25,730 nucleotides of DNA from an uncultured Enorma sp. GTDB taxonomy: Bacteria; Actinomycetota; Coriobacteriia; Coriobacteriales; Coriobacteriaceae. A program made the translations under genes and the position numbers. Of the stretch, positions 1 to 6,444 are shown piece by piece. Below the pieces are notes generated by a model, which saw only the letters and a program-made list of their open reading frames with translations, was not told the origin of the DNA and did no database searches. The stretch is from the NCBI GenBank assembly GCA_905210055.1, contig CAJLVH010000011.1, positions 1 to 25,730 of the forward strand. The letters run 5' to 3'. Positions within the stretch are counted from its first letter, which is position 1. Every line of letters starts with the position of its first letter.

Positions 1-352
1 GGGCGTTTGTATGGTCGGCGACGGCGTCAACGACGCGCCTGCGCTCAAGCGCGCGCTTGTGGGTATCGCCATGGGAGGCGTCGGCAGCGATATCGCCGTC
101 GACGCGGCGGACATCGCGCTCGTGAACGATGACATCGCCGAGCTGCCGCACCTCCTGCGCCTCTCCCGCCGCATGATGACGACCATCAAGATCAACCTCA
201 CGTTCTCGATGACGCTCAACTTCATCGCGATCGCGCTCGCCATCTCGGGCGTCCTGAACCCTGTGGTGGGCGCCCTCGTGCACAACGCGGGCTCGGTGCT
301 CGTTATCGTCAACTCCGCGCTTCTACTGGGATGGAAGCCGCGCGTTCGGTAA
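1..352 (+). CDS. Metal-transporting P-type ATPase, C-terminal fragment
   Basis: This is the end of a P1B-type ATPase whose start lies before the window; the reading frame is open from the first bases. It begins at the hinge motif MVGDGVNDAPAL, which coordinates Mg2+ in the P domain. Two C-terminal membrane helices follow (around TIKINLTFSMTLNFIAIALA and the HNAGSVLVIVNSALLL segment). The final motif with N-x-V-x-x-L-x-HN-x-GS resembles the Zn/Cd/Co (ZntA/CadA-like) subgroup rather than the Cu subgroup, which would carry YN and MxxSS. Substrate is therefore probably a divalent metal, but the metal-selecting motif in the fourth helix is not in view. It converges on the hydrolase gene at 429-1310. 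Confidence 0.85.
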   Translation, partial: GVCMVGDGVNDAPALKRALVGIAMGGVGSDIAVDAADIALVNDDIAELPHLLRLSRRMMTTIKINLTFSMTLNFIAIALAISGVLNPVVGALVHNAGSVLVIVNSALLLGWKPRVR

Positions 353-428
353 GGCTGCTAGGGCGGTATTCGGCCTAGCGGCGAGCTTGATGATTGACGC
401 TTACGAGGCGTCGCTGTAGAAGCATCCG

Positions 429-1310
429 TTACCACCGGGCGAGAAACGCGAGCGTCTGGGTGAAGGCGTCCTCGCGGCTTTGCCGGCATGCTTCGGGGTG
501 GGCGCGCTCGACGCGGAAGAGCTTGAGCGAGGGTGTCTCCATGGGCACGAGGATGTGGCTCGCGTACTCGTAGGAGCGTCGCGTGATCTCGAAGGGATGG
601 GCGTGCTTGGCGAGGCACTGCTCGACGATCCGACAGGCCTCGTCGCTCGGCCACATGGCGTCATGCGAGGGGCTGGCGAGAAGGACGGGTCCGTTGATGC
701 GCTCCACGGCAATCCAGGCCTCCTTGGGCGCGCGCTCGACGATCCGCTCGTAGACGAAGCGCATGTCGAGCTGGCGCTCGGTGACGATACGGCGGATGAT
801 GCCGAGGTAGGGGAGCCTCCCGCCGCCCCGCGCGCAGGGCACGGGCTCGCCGCGCCAGGTCCAGCTCGAGCGGTCGCTCAGACCCTTGCCGGCAAGGCTT
901 TTGTTGCCGGTGATGCCCGGCATGGCGCAGGCGAGCGGGGAGATGGCGACGACGCAGGTGATCTGAGGCATGAGCGAGGCGGCGAGAAGCGCCAGCTCGC
1001 CGCCCTTGGAGATGCCGTAGATCCCCACGCGGTCAAAGCCACGCTGCCGGAGATAGGCGACGGCACGTTCGATTGGCTCGATCGGCACCTCGATGAGCTC
1101 ATCGGGGAGTCCCGGCACGTTCCAGTAGCACAGGCCGAGCGCCGCGATGCCCTCCCGCGCGAAACGCGCACCGAGGTTGCGCGGGATGTTCTCGTTGCCC
1201 TCGCTGCCGCCGAGCACGATGAGAGCCTTGCCGGAGTACGCTTCGACGTGCCGCTCCGGCAAGTGGAGGAATCCGAAGAAGCCGTCTTGTTCGACGGTGA
1301 ACCGTTCCAT
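429..1310 (-). CDS. Alpha/beta hydrolase, acyl-CoA thioesterase/BAAT C-terminal-like
   Basis: The 293-residue protein has an alpha/beta-hydrolase layout. The nucleophile elbow is GISKG with Ser101, a candidate acid is Asp217 in SPSHDAMWPS, and a candidate catalytic His is His252 in YASHILVP. This arrangement and the SKGGELAL context match the BAAT C-terminal/acyl-CoA thioester hydrolase family. There is no signal peptide, so it is probably cytoplasmic. A TTG 15 bases upstream is also in frame, but the ATG at 1310 follows GGGAAGTGGAG closely and starts at a sensible N-terminus, so I chose it. It lies 48 bases downstream of the P1B ATPase on the same strand and is probably co-transcribed with it. 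The natural substrate cannot be read from sequence. Confidence 0.75.
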   Translation of the reverse strand: MERFTVEQDGFFGFLHLPERHVEAYSGKALIVLGGSEGNENIPRNLGARFAREGIAALGLCYWNVPGLPDELIEVPIEPIERAVAYLRQRGFDRVGIYGISKGGELALLAASLMPQITCVVAISPLACAMPGITGNKSLAGKGLSDRSSWTWRGEPVPCARGGGRLPYLGIIRRIVTERQLDMRFVYERIVERAPKEAWIAVERINGPVLLASPSHDAMWPSDEACRIVEQCLAKHAHPFEITRRSYEYASHILVPMETPSLKLFRVERAHPEACRQSREDAFTQTLAFLARW

Positions 1311-1358
1311 GTCTCCACTTCCCAACGACAGGCCCCACGGCGGACCGCTTGATGCTTC

Positions 1359-3431
1359 CTAGAGACGTCGGGCGCTTTCTGCGGCCAGCGCGATGGTGGT
1401 GCCGTTGTGCAGGAGCGCCGAGGTCTGGGGTCGGATGATGCCGACGATTCCCGCGGCGAGAAGCGCCGAGTTGATGCCCATAACCGCGGTGAACGAGCGG
1501 TCGAGGCGCCCCATGAGGGAGCGGCTGAGCGCGTGCAGGCGCACGATGGCGTCGAGCCCGTCCGCGGCGAGCGTGACGTCGGCGACCTCCTGCGCGATGG
1601 CGGTGCCCGTGCCCATGGCGATGCCCACATCGGCGGCGGAGAGCGCCGGCGCGTCGTTAACGCCGTCACCCACCATGACGACGCGTTGCCCGCGAGCCAC
1701 GAGCGCCTCCACGTAGGCATGCTTGTCCTCGGGGAGCAGGTCAGCCCGGTACTCGGTGATGCCCGCCTCGGCGGCGATGCGTGCGGCGGTGCGCTCGTTA
1801 TCGCCGGTGAGCATGATGATGTGGCCGATGCCCTGCGAGCGAAGTGCCGCAATTGCCTCGGGCACTCCTGCCTTTAAGGGATCTTCGATGCCGAGCACGC
1901 CCACCAGCTTTCCGTCTTGGGCGAGGTAGAGCGGTGAGAGGCCTTCGAGGTCGCCGTTGATGCGCGCCTCTGCCTCGGGGGCGACTTCGACGTGCTCGTC
2001 CTCCATCACGAAGTGGCGACTACCGATGACGATGCGCTTGCCATCGAGCGCCGATGCGATGCCGTGCGCCACGATATAGGCGACCTCGGCATGGCGTTCG
2101 CGATGCTCGAGGCCGCGCGCGGCGGCGGCCACCACGGCGCGCGCCACGGGATGCGGGAAATGCTCCTCCAGGCAGGCCGAGGTGCGCAGCACCTCGTCCT
2201 CGGTCCAATCGGGCACGAGGGCGAGCACGCGCGCGACCCGGGGCGTCGCCTCGGTGAGCGTTCCCGTCTTATCGAACACGATGGTGTCGGCGGCGGCGAT
2301 GGCCTCGAAATGCTTGGCACCCTTGACGGCCATGCCCTCGTGCGCGCTCTGGCTCATGGCGGCGAGCACGCTGATGGACGACGTGAGCCTGAGGGCGCAG
2401 GAGTAGTCGACCATGAGGGCGGCCGATGTCTTGGCAAGGCTTTTCGTGGTCGCCGCCACAAGCCCTGCAAGCAGGAAGTTCCACGGCACGAAGCGGTCCG
2501 CGAGGTGCTCGCGGCGCGTCTGGATCTCGCTTTTGAGCTGCTCGGAGGCTTCAACGAGATTCACGATGGAGCGGAGCTTGGTCGATGCGGGCTCGGCGCC
2601 CACGCGGATGACGATCTCGCCCTCTTCAACCGCGGTGCCGGCGAAGACGTCGTCGCCGGCCATGCGCTCGACGGCAAGCGGCTCGCCGGTGAGTGCCGCC
2701 TGGTTGACCATGGCCGCACCGCGTACCACCACGCCGTCGACGCACACGGGCATGCCGGTGCGCGCCACGACGAGGTCGCCCACGCGGAGACTCTGGGCGG
2801 GCACGGTGACCTCCTCGCCGTCCTCGAGGCGCCGGGCGTTTTGGGGAATGGTCATGAGGGAGCGAATGAGTTCGTGCTCTGAGCGTTCACGGGTGGCGTC
2901 CTCGAGGACCTCTCCCAAGTCGAGGAGGAACATGGTGCTCGCCGCGGTTTTGGGGTCGCGCTTGACAAACGATAGGCCGATGGCCGTGGCGTCGAGTACC
3001 GGCACATCGAGGCGGTGCCGCATGAGCGAGGTGAGGCCGGCGCGCAGAAACCCGAGGTAGTGAAGGCCGGCCCATACCGCCCTCAGTGCGGGCGGGAGGA
3101 GCCAGCGGCGGATGAGATGGTTGCCCACTAGGCGGATGATGCTGCGCGCGGCGGACGGGACCGCGGGCGCGAGCGCCGTGGGCGCCTGGGCGCGCGCCAC
3201 ATCGAGCTGGACGCGGCTGAGCTCGTTCAGCCGATCGAGCAGGGCGGTTCTTGCAAGGGCGTCGCGGTACCAGATGGCGACCGAGCGAATGCGCGGGTAG
3301 GAGCGCACGCGCTCGACGCCTGTCCACGAAGAGAGCGAGGCCTCGAGGGCGAGGGCGTCGGACGCCTCAAGGTGATCGGCAAACGTAAGGCGCAGCCGCC
3401 CCGGCACCTCGTGTTCGATGACGTATCGCAC
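1359..3431 (-). CDS. Divergent heavy-metal P1B-type ATPase with SCA motif
   Basis: This 690-residue protein carries a full catalytic core: TGE (248-250) in the actuator domain, DKTGT (387-391, Asp387 phosphorylated), HP (427-428) in the nucleotide domain, then MLTGDN and MVGDGVNDAPAL. In place of the usual CPC or SPC in the metal-selecting helix it has DYSCALRL, with SCA at 344-346. That marks a less-studied P1B subgroup whose metal is not clear. The N-terminus (about 1-75, with HEVPGRLRL) looks like a ferredoxin-fold metal-binding domain without the CxxC pair. The start is a GTG eight bases after the stop of the DUF6110 gene, with AAGGCGTAGG upstream. The DUF6110 partner and tight spacing suggest a fixed module. 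The role is metal export or intracellular metal control by inference. Confidence 0.9.
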   Translation of the reverse strand: MRYVIEHEVPGRLRLTFADHLEASDALALEASLSSWTGVERVRSYPRIRSVAIWYRDALARTALLDRLNELSRVQLDVARAQAPTALAPAVPSAARSIIRLVGNHLIRRWLLPPALRAVWAGLHYLGFLRAGLTSLMRHRLDVPVLDATAIGLSFVKRDPKTAASTMFLLDLGEVLEDATRERSEHELIRSLMTIPQNARRLEDGEEVTVPAQSLRVGDLVVARTGMPVCVDGVVVRGAAMVNQAALTGEPLAVERMAGDDVFAGTAVEEGEIVIRVGAEPASTKLRSIVNLVEASEQLKSEIQTRREHLADRFVPWNFLLAGLVAATTKSLAKTSAALMVDYSCALRLTSSISVLAAMSQSAHEGMAVKGAKHFEAIAAADTIVFDKTGTLTEATPRVARVLALVPDWTEDEVLRTSACLEEHFPHPVARAVVAAAARGLEHRERHAEVAYIVAHGIASALDGKRIVIGSRHFVMEDEHVEVAPEAEARINGDLEGLSPLYLAQDGKLVGVLGIEDPLKAGVPEAIAALRSQGIGHIIMLTGDNERTAARIAAEAGITEYRADLLPEDKHAYVEALVARGQRVVMVGDGVNDAPALSAADVGIAMGTGTAIAQEVADVTLAADGLDAIVRLHALSRSLMGRLDRSFTAVMGINSALLAAGIVGIIRPQTSALLHNGTTIALAAESARRL

Positions 3432-3439
3432 GGGCGCGC

Positions 3440-3739
3440 CTACGCCTTAGCGGGGACGGTCTCTGCGGCGGTATCCGACGCGCTGTCTTCCTCGTCCTCG
3501 ACGCTGTAGACGGTTTCATTGAGATACGCGGCTTCGGCGACGATGTCGTCCATCTCGGCGCGTGCGCGTTCGACGGTGTCTTCACAGGCCTGCTTCGCGC
3601 GCAGCCCAGCCGCGACGGCTTCGACGTAGACGCGTTTCGCCCCGTCGCTCGTAAGCACCTTGGCGCCAACAGACCCGATCAGTACGCCCGCGCCCAAAAG
3701 CAGGCCGTGCGTCCCCTTGAGAAAGCCCAGAGTACTCAT
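3440..3739 (-). CDS. DUF6110 family small protein, ATPase partner
   Basis: The 99-residue protein starts MSTLGFLKGTHGLLLGAGVL, a glycine-rich hydrophobic stretch (about 5-30) that could insert in or lie on the membrane. A helical, charged middle (YVEAVAAGLRAKQACEDTVERARAEMDDIV) and an acidic tail ending VPAKA follow. This matches DUF6110 proteins, which I know as frequent neighbours of the SCA-type P1B ATPases in Firmicutes and Actinobacteria. The ATG at 3739 has a strong SD (AGAGGAG) nine bases away; the longer open frame upstream has no such support. The gap to the ATPase is eight bases, so translation is probably coupled. An accessory or regulatory subunit of the pump is an inference. Confidence 0.8.
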   Translation of the reverse strand: MSTLGFLKGTHGLLLGAGVLIGSVGAKVLTSDGAKRVYVEAVAAGLRAKQACEDTVERARAEMDDIVAEAAYLNETVYSVEDEEDSASDTAAETVPAKA

Positions 3740-3867
3740 GCGAAACTCCTCTCTGCGCACAACAGTACGCCTTGGTAAACAATTACAAGTTAACTGTAGC
3801 TCACTTTGAGGAGAGGAGTGTTGTGATTTGCGAATTGGAAAGAACTTGCCGCCAAGAATTCGAAAGA

Positions 3868-3886
3868 ATGCGGCGGCTGGCCGCAT
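3868..3886 (-). terminator. Candidate intrinsic terminator of the 3952-4816 operon
   Basis: A perfect 7-bp stem ATGCGGC/GCCGCAT with a 5-base loop is followed, on the minus strand, by the T-rich tail TCTTTCGAATTCTT. It sits 65 bases beyond the stop of the DUF6796-like gene. The T-tract is interrupted, so efficiency is uncertain. Confidence 0.5.
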
Positions 3887-3951
3887 CCATCCCCGATAAG
3901 CGATCCACAGACGATCGTGACGGTCTACATATAGTATAGGTCCGGTGGTGA

Positions 3952-4584
3952 TTAGGCGAGCAGGCAGATGAGCATAGCAGTGAACATGATCGTGAACACG
4001 AGGTTGCTCCACCCGCCGAAGAGAATGCACCGCGCTGGCTGCGGCATGCGCATCCACACGAGACCTAAAAAGCTCGTCACGATGGGCGTGAAGACGACAA
4101 ACCAGACGGGGAAGACGGTCTGCCCGAGCACGATGGCGATGGCGAACAGGATGAACCCGGCGTACATGGGGGTCGTTGCCAGGCGCATGAGAAGCATGAT
4201 GTTGGCGGAAACCTCCTCGTAGAGGTCCTCATGCCCCGCTTTAGCGATGATGGAGAGATAGGCGTACTGCGCGTGGTAGGCGCCGCCGCAGATGAGTGCG
4301 AAGGCAAGGAGTGCCGCTGCAAGCCAGACAAGCCAGGCGAGGTCGCCGCGCGCCATAAGGGGAAGCGCCAGAAAACCGAGCACGTAGAGGAAGGCTGCGA
4401 CGGGCCCCAGCGCCCCTCCCACGCGCACGCGCGCAGCGGGAATATCGCGCATGATGTGCAGGTACGGCTTGAGCGTACCGTCCATGTCGTAGACACCAGG
4501 CGTGAAGTAGAGCAGCATGTCGCCGGCGAACATGAGAATTGAGCCGAAGAGGCCGAGGGTGGTGAGCGCAAGGGTGAACGGCAT
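3952..4584 (-). CDS. Multi-pass membrane protein, DUF6796-like
   Basis: The 210-residue protein has about six hydrophobic helices: PFTLALTTLGLFGSILMFAG; the GPVAAFLYVLGFLALPL region; LAWLVWLAAALLAFALI; MYAGFILFAIAIVL; VFPVWFVVFTPIVTSFLGLV; and the C-terminal NLVFTIMFTAMLICLLA. No transporter signature or catalytic motif is obvious. The composition and the GAYHAQYAY segment resemble DUF6796 proteins of unknown function. The ATG at 4584 is preceded by AGGAGA with good spacing, eight bases after the stop of the upstream small membrane gene. An earlier in-frame start would overlap that gene and lacks an SD. The two genes form an operon behind a GATAACC-type palindrome at 4906. Confidence 0.75.
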   Translation of the reverse strand: MPFTLALTTLGLFGSILMFAGDMLLYFTPGVYDMDGTLKPYLHIMRDIPAARVRVGGALGPVAAFLYVLGFLALPLMARGDLAWLVWLAAALLAFALICGGAYHAQYAYLSIIAKAGHEDLYEEVSANIMLLMRLATTPMYAGFILFAIAIVLGQTVFPVWFVVFTPIVTSFLGLVWMRMPQPARCILFGGWSNLVFTIMFTAMLICLLA

Positions 4585-4591
4585 GATTCTC

Positions 4592-4816
4592 CTATCGAGG
4601 TCGTATGTTGGTGGGGCAGCACGTGTCGCCGCGCCAATTTGATCCAAGACGAATCAATTTGAAACCGAGCGCAATGAAGGCGAATCCGCCGAAGATGAGA
4701 ATGGTTTCGGCGCTCACTGTGAGGCATGCGTTAGCAAAAGCACCGCAGGCGATTGCCCCGATGCCGACAACGCCTGCCATGGTGCCGGACATTCTCATAT
4801 GTCTCTTCATGTTCAT
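4592..4816 (-). CDS. Small two-helix membrane protein, hypothetical
   Basis: The 74-residue protein has two hydrophobic segments (about residues 12-32, MAGVVGIGAIACGAFANACL, and 36-56, ETILIFGGFAFIALGFKLI) and a basic tail with a Cys-Cys pair. I do not recognise a family. It starts at an ATG nine bases after AAGG; a second ATG two codons later could also be used. Its stop lies eight bases before the start of the DUF6796-like gene, so the pair is probably translated from one message. A role alongside the larger membrane protein is an inference from this coupling only. Confidence 0.6.
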   Translation of the reverse strand: MNMKRHMRMSGTMAGVVGIGAIACGAFANACLTVSAETILIFGGFAFIALGFKLIRLGSNWRGDTCCPTNIRPR

Positions 4817-4905
4817 GTTGCTTTACCTTGCTTCGGTTCACGATGTCGTCGATTTTGGCGGGGAAGATTTCGATTTGGCGAACGATTGCCACGTGATTCT
4901 CAAAA

Positions 4906-4921
4906 GATAACCATGGTTAAC
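4906..4921. promoter_or_regulatory. Palindromic operator candidate, box 1 (GATAACCATGGTTAAC)
   Basis: GATAACCATGGTTAAC is a near-perfect palindrome (15 of 16 if A2 were T) about 90 bases upstream of the 4592-4816 gene. It shares the pattern G-W-TAA-M-C-N5-TAAC with boxes at 7505, 11301 and 11350. Four bases further along lies a second small palindrome, TTTGT-ATA-ACAAA (4925-4937). On the minus strand this reads GTTATACAA and could hold the -10 element of the membrane-gene operon, which would put box 1 over the transcription start. Confidence 0.5.
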
Positions 4922-5024
4922 TCTTTTGTATAACAAAGATGCCGAGAGGTCAATAGCCCCGATCCCATTGACTCTTCGCGCGCATGCGACGGTAAGTCAT
5001 CGTTAGTGTTGGTGGTGACTGATA

Positions 5025-5053
5025 TTGACCAATGTTCAATCACGGTGTACACT
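5025..5053 (+). promoter_or_regulatory. TetR gene promoter with overlapping operator
   Basis: A -35 element TTGACC (5025-5030) and a -10 element TACACT (5048-5053) are separated by 17 bases. Overlapping the -35 is the palindrome TTGACCAATGTTCAA (5025-5039), with 7-base arms matching at 6 positions. Nearly the same sequence, on the opposite strand, precedes the methyltransferase at 5710-5724. This is the layout expected for TetR autorepression. Confidence 0.65.
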
Positions 5054-5075
5054 TCCGGTTGAGGAGGTGGCGGTG

Positions 5076-5663
5076 GTGACCAAAACCGTGATGAATCCCG
5101 AGGAGCGCAGGCGCGAGCTTCTCGCGTGCGCCATGAAGCTTTTCGCAGAAGAGGGTTACGACAACGTGTCCGTGCGCGCTGTAGCACGTGCAGCTGGTGT
5201 GGCTCCGGGGCTCGCCTACCACTACTTCGACTCCAAGGAGAAGATGTTCGCCGAGGCCATCGAGGATTATGCACGCCGCTGCGCCGAAAGCATCTGCGAG
5301 TTGCTGGACGACAATAATCTCTCGTTGGACGAGAAGCTCGAGCAGGCTCTTGAGCTCGGCGCGAGCGATGACTACCCTTACGCTGCATTTTTCCATACCG
5401 AAGGGCACGGCGCCCTGCACGACCGGCTCTCGCTCGCCATGTGCGAAGCGGTGCGGCCGCACCTGCGAGCCGCGCTCGAGGAGGATGCGGCGGGGGGGGG
5501 GGGGGCGCCCCCCGATGCCGACGAGCTCGCGGCGATCATGGTCTACGCCTGCGTGGGTCTCGCCTCGGGCCCGGACATGCCAGACGAGGCTGCCGTCGCG
5601 GCCGTCCGACGCTATCTCCGCGCGTTGCTTGCCGAGTTCCGTAAGGGGAGTACTGCGGACTAG
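5076..5663 (+). CDS. TetR-family transcriptional repressor with G14 tract
   Basis: This is a 195-residue TetR protein. The N-terminal helix-turn-helix is typical: RRELLACAMKLFAEEGYDNV, then SVRAVARAAGVAPGLAYHYF with DSKEKMF. The C-terminal half is the ligand-binding and dimer domain and is not recognisable to substrate. Start choice: AGGAGG at 5062-5067 is eight bases before the GTG at 5076; the GTG at 5073 and the ATG at 5091 are alternatives. Translation from further upstream would begin inside the operator. A run of 14 G (5492-5505) encodes Gly-Gly-Gly-Gly after Ala-Ala, in the middle of the C-terminal domain; slippage there would frameshift the last third. It probably represses itself and the methyltransferase at 5740 through the paired operators. 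Confidence 0.88.
   Translation: MTKTVMNPEERRRELLACAMKLFAEEGYDNVSVRAVARAAGVAPGLAYHYFDSKEKMFAEAIEDYARRCAESICELLDDNNLSLDEKLEQALELGASDDYPYAAFFHTEGHGALHDRLSLAMCEAVRPHLRAALEEDAAGGGGAPPDADELAAIMVYACVGLASGPDMPDEAAVAAVRRYLRALLAEFRKGSTAD
5492..5505 (+). repeat. Homopolymeric G14 tract inside the TetR gene
   Basis: Fourteen consecutive G, followed by CG and six C, lie in frame in the repressor gene. Homopolymers of this length are hypermutable by slipped-strand mispairing. The count is also the kind most easily misread by sequencing. The present length keeps the frame open. Confidence 0.9.
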
Positions 5664-5671
5664 GGGATCCC

Positions 5672-5697
5672 GCCCCGGCTGCGGCCGGGGCTCTTTT
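5672..5697 (+). terminator. Intrinsic terminator of the TetR gene
   Basis: A perfect 8-bp GC stem GCCCCGGC/GCCGGGGC with loop TGCG is followed by TCTTTT. It lies nine bases after the TetR stop codon, so the methyltransferase downstream probably needs its own promoter or read-through. Confidence 0.85.
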
Positions 5698-5709
5698 CGG
5701 CCGATTGTA

Positions 5710-5724
5710 TTGAACATTGCTCAA
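5710..5724. promoter_or_regulatory. Second TetR operator, before the methyltransferase gene
   Basis: TTGAACATTGCTCAA matches the reverse complement of the site at 5025-5039 (TTGAACATTGGTCAA) at 14 of 15 positions. It lies between the TetR terminator and the SD of the methyltransferase. I could not assign convincing -35 and -10 elements around it. Confidence 0.6.
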
Positions 5725-5739
5725 CAGAAAGGAAACAAG

Positions 5740-6393
5740 ATGAACGACAGGATGGACAAGCAGGATGCCGAGCTGCTGCGGGCTCGTTCGCGCACGGCAT
5801 TCGACGCGCAGGCGGCGACCTATGACGAGGGCATGCAGGGCGAGCACGCGCGGAACCTGTACCCGCACGTGCTTGCGGAGGTGACGCGTGCCGTGGCGGG
5901 TGACCCCGCACCGCGCCTCCTTGACCTCGGTTGCGGCACGGGTGCGCTCGGCGAGCTCGTGCTCTCCCGGCTGCCGGGCGCGCGCCTCACCTGCGTGGAC
6001 CTGTCTCCGCGCATGGTCGAGGCAGCGCGCATGCGCCTGGGCGACCGTGCCGACGTCCTGCTCTGCGACGCCGAGCGCCTGCCCTTTCGCGACGGCTCGT
6101 TCGACGCCGCTTGGTGCAGTGACTCCTTCCACCACTACCCGGATCCGGAGCGTGCGGCCTTCCAAGCATGGCGCGTGCTCGCGCCCGGCGGCACCTTTAT
6201 CATCGGCGACGCGTGGCAGCCGGCGCCCGCCCGCGCGATCATGAACGCATGGATGCCGTACTCGCGCGAGGGCGACGTCCGCATCTACTCCGAGGCCGAG
6301 CTGCGCCGCATCCTCGGCACCTGGTTCAGCGACGTGTCCTGGCGCCGCGTGGGCCAGACCGCCTGCATTGCCGTTGCGCGCAAGGGCGTCTGA
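5740..6393 (+). CDS. SAM-dependent methyltransferase, class I (UbiE/type 11-like)
   Basis: The 217-residue protein contains the class I methyltransferase fold. Motif I LDLGCGTG (61-68) binds S-adenosylmethionine, the acidic residue ending strand 2 is in CVDLSP (Asp87), and CDAERLPFRDGSFDAAWCSDSFHH is followed by the RVLAPGGTFIIGD post-motif. The SFHHYPDPERA stretch is typical of the methyltransferase 11/UbiE-like group, whose substrates are small molecules. The acceptor cannot be inferred. The ATG follows AAAGGA at good spacing. It is separated from the TetR gene by a terminator and preceded by a copy of the TetR operator, so it is probably the repressor's main target. A modifying or detoxifying role toward the TetR ligand is a guess. 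Confidence 0.85.
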   Translation: MNDRMDKQDAELLRARSRTAFDAQAATYDEGMQGEHARNLYPHVLAEVTRAVAGDPAPRLLDLGCGTGALGELVLSRLPGARLTCVDLSPRMVEAARMRLGDRADVLLCDAERLPFRDGSFDAAWCSDSFHHYPDPERAAFQAWRVLAPGGTFIIGDAWQPAPARAIMNAWMPYSREGDVRIYSEAELRRILGTWFSDVSWRRVGQTACIAVARKGV

Positions 6394-6412
6394 TGTTTTA
6401 TGTCGAAAAACC

Positions 6413-6428
6413 CCTGGGGTAATTTTAC
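6413..6428. repeat. Short shared module CCTGGGGTAATTTTAC
   Basis: This 16-base segment between the convergent methyltransferase and araC genes recurs with one change (T to G) at 20260-20275, just past copA. Both copies have an A-run on the left. On the minus strand it reads ACCCCAGGGG followed by five T, so it may be a weak terminator for araC. Confidence 0.4.
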
Positions 6429-6444
6429 GTGACGAGCGGCAAAG

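Noticed and set aside
396..412. GACGC/GCGTC hairpin between the two convergent genes as a terminator
   Set aside because: Five pairs and no T-run on either strand.
1992..2882. Long plus-strand open frame opposite the P1B ATPase
   Set aside because: Composition rich in Gly/His/Arg/Ala with no domain; it mirrors the real gene on the other strand.
3789..3794. GTTAAC upstream of the DUF6110 gene as a possible fifth box
   Set aside because: The second half-site is missing at the required distance on either strand.
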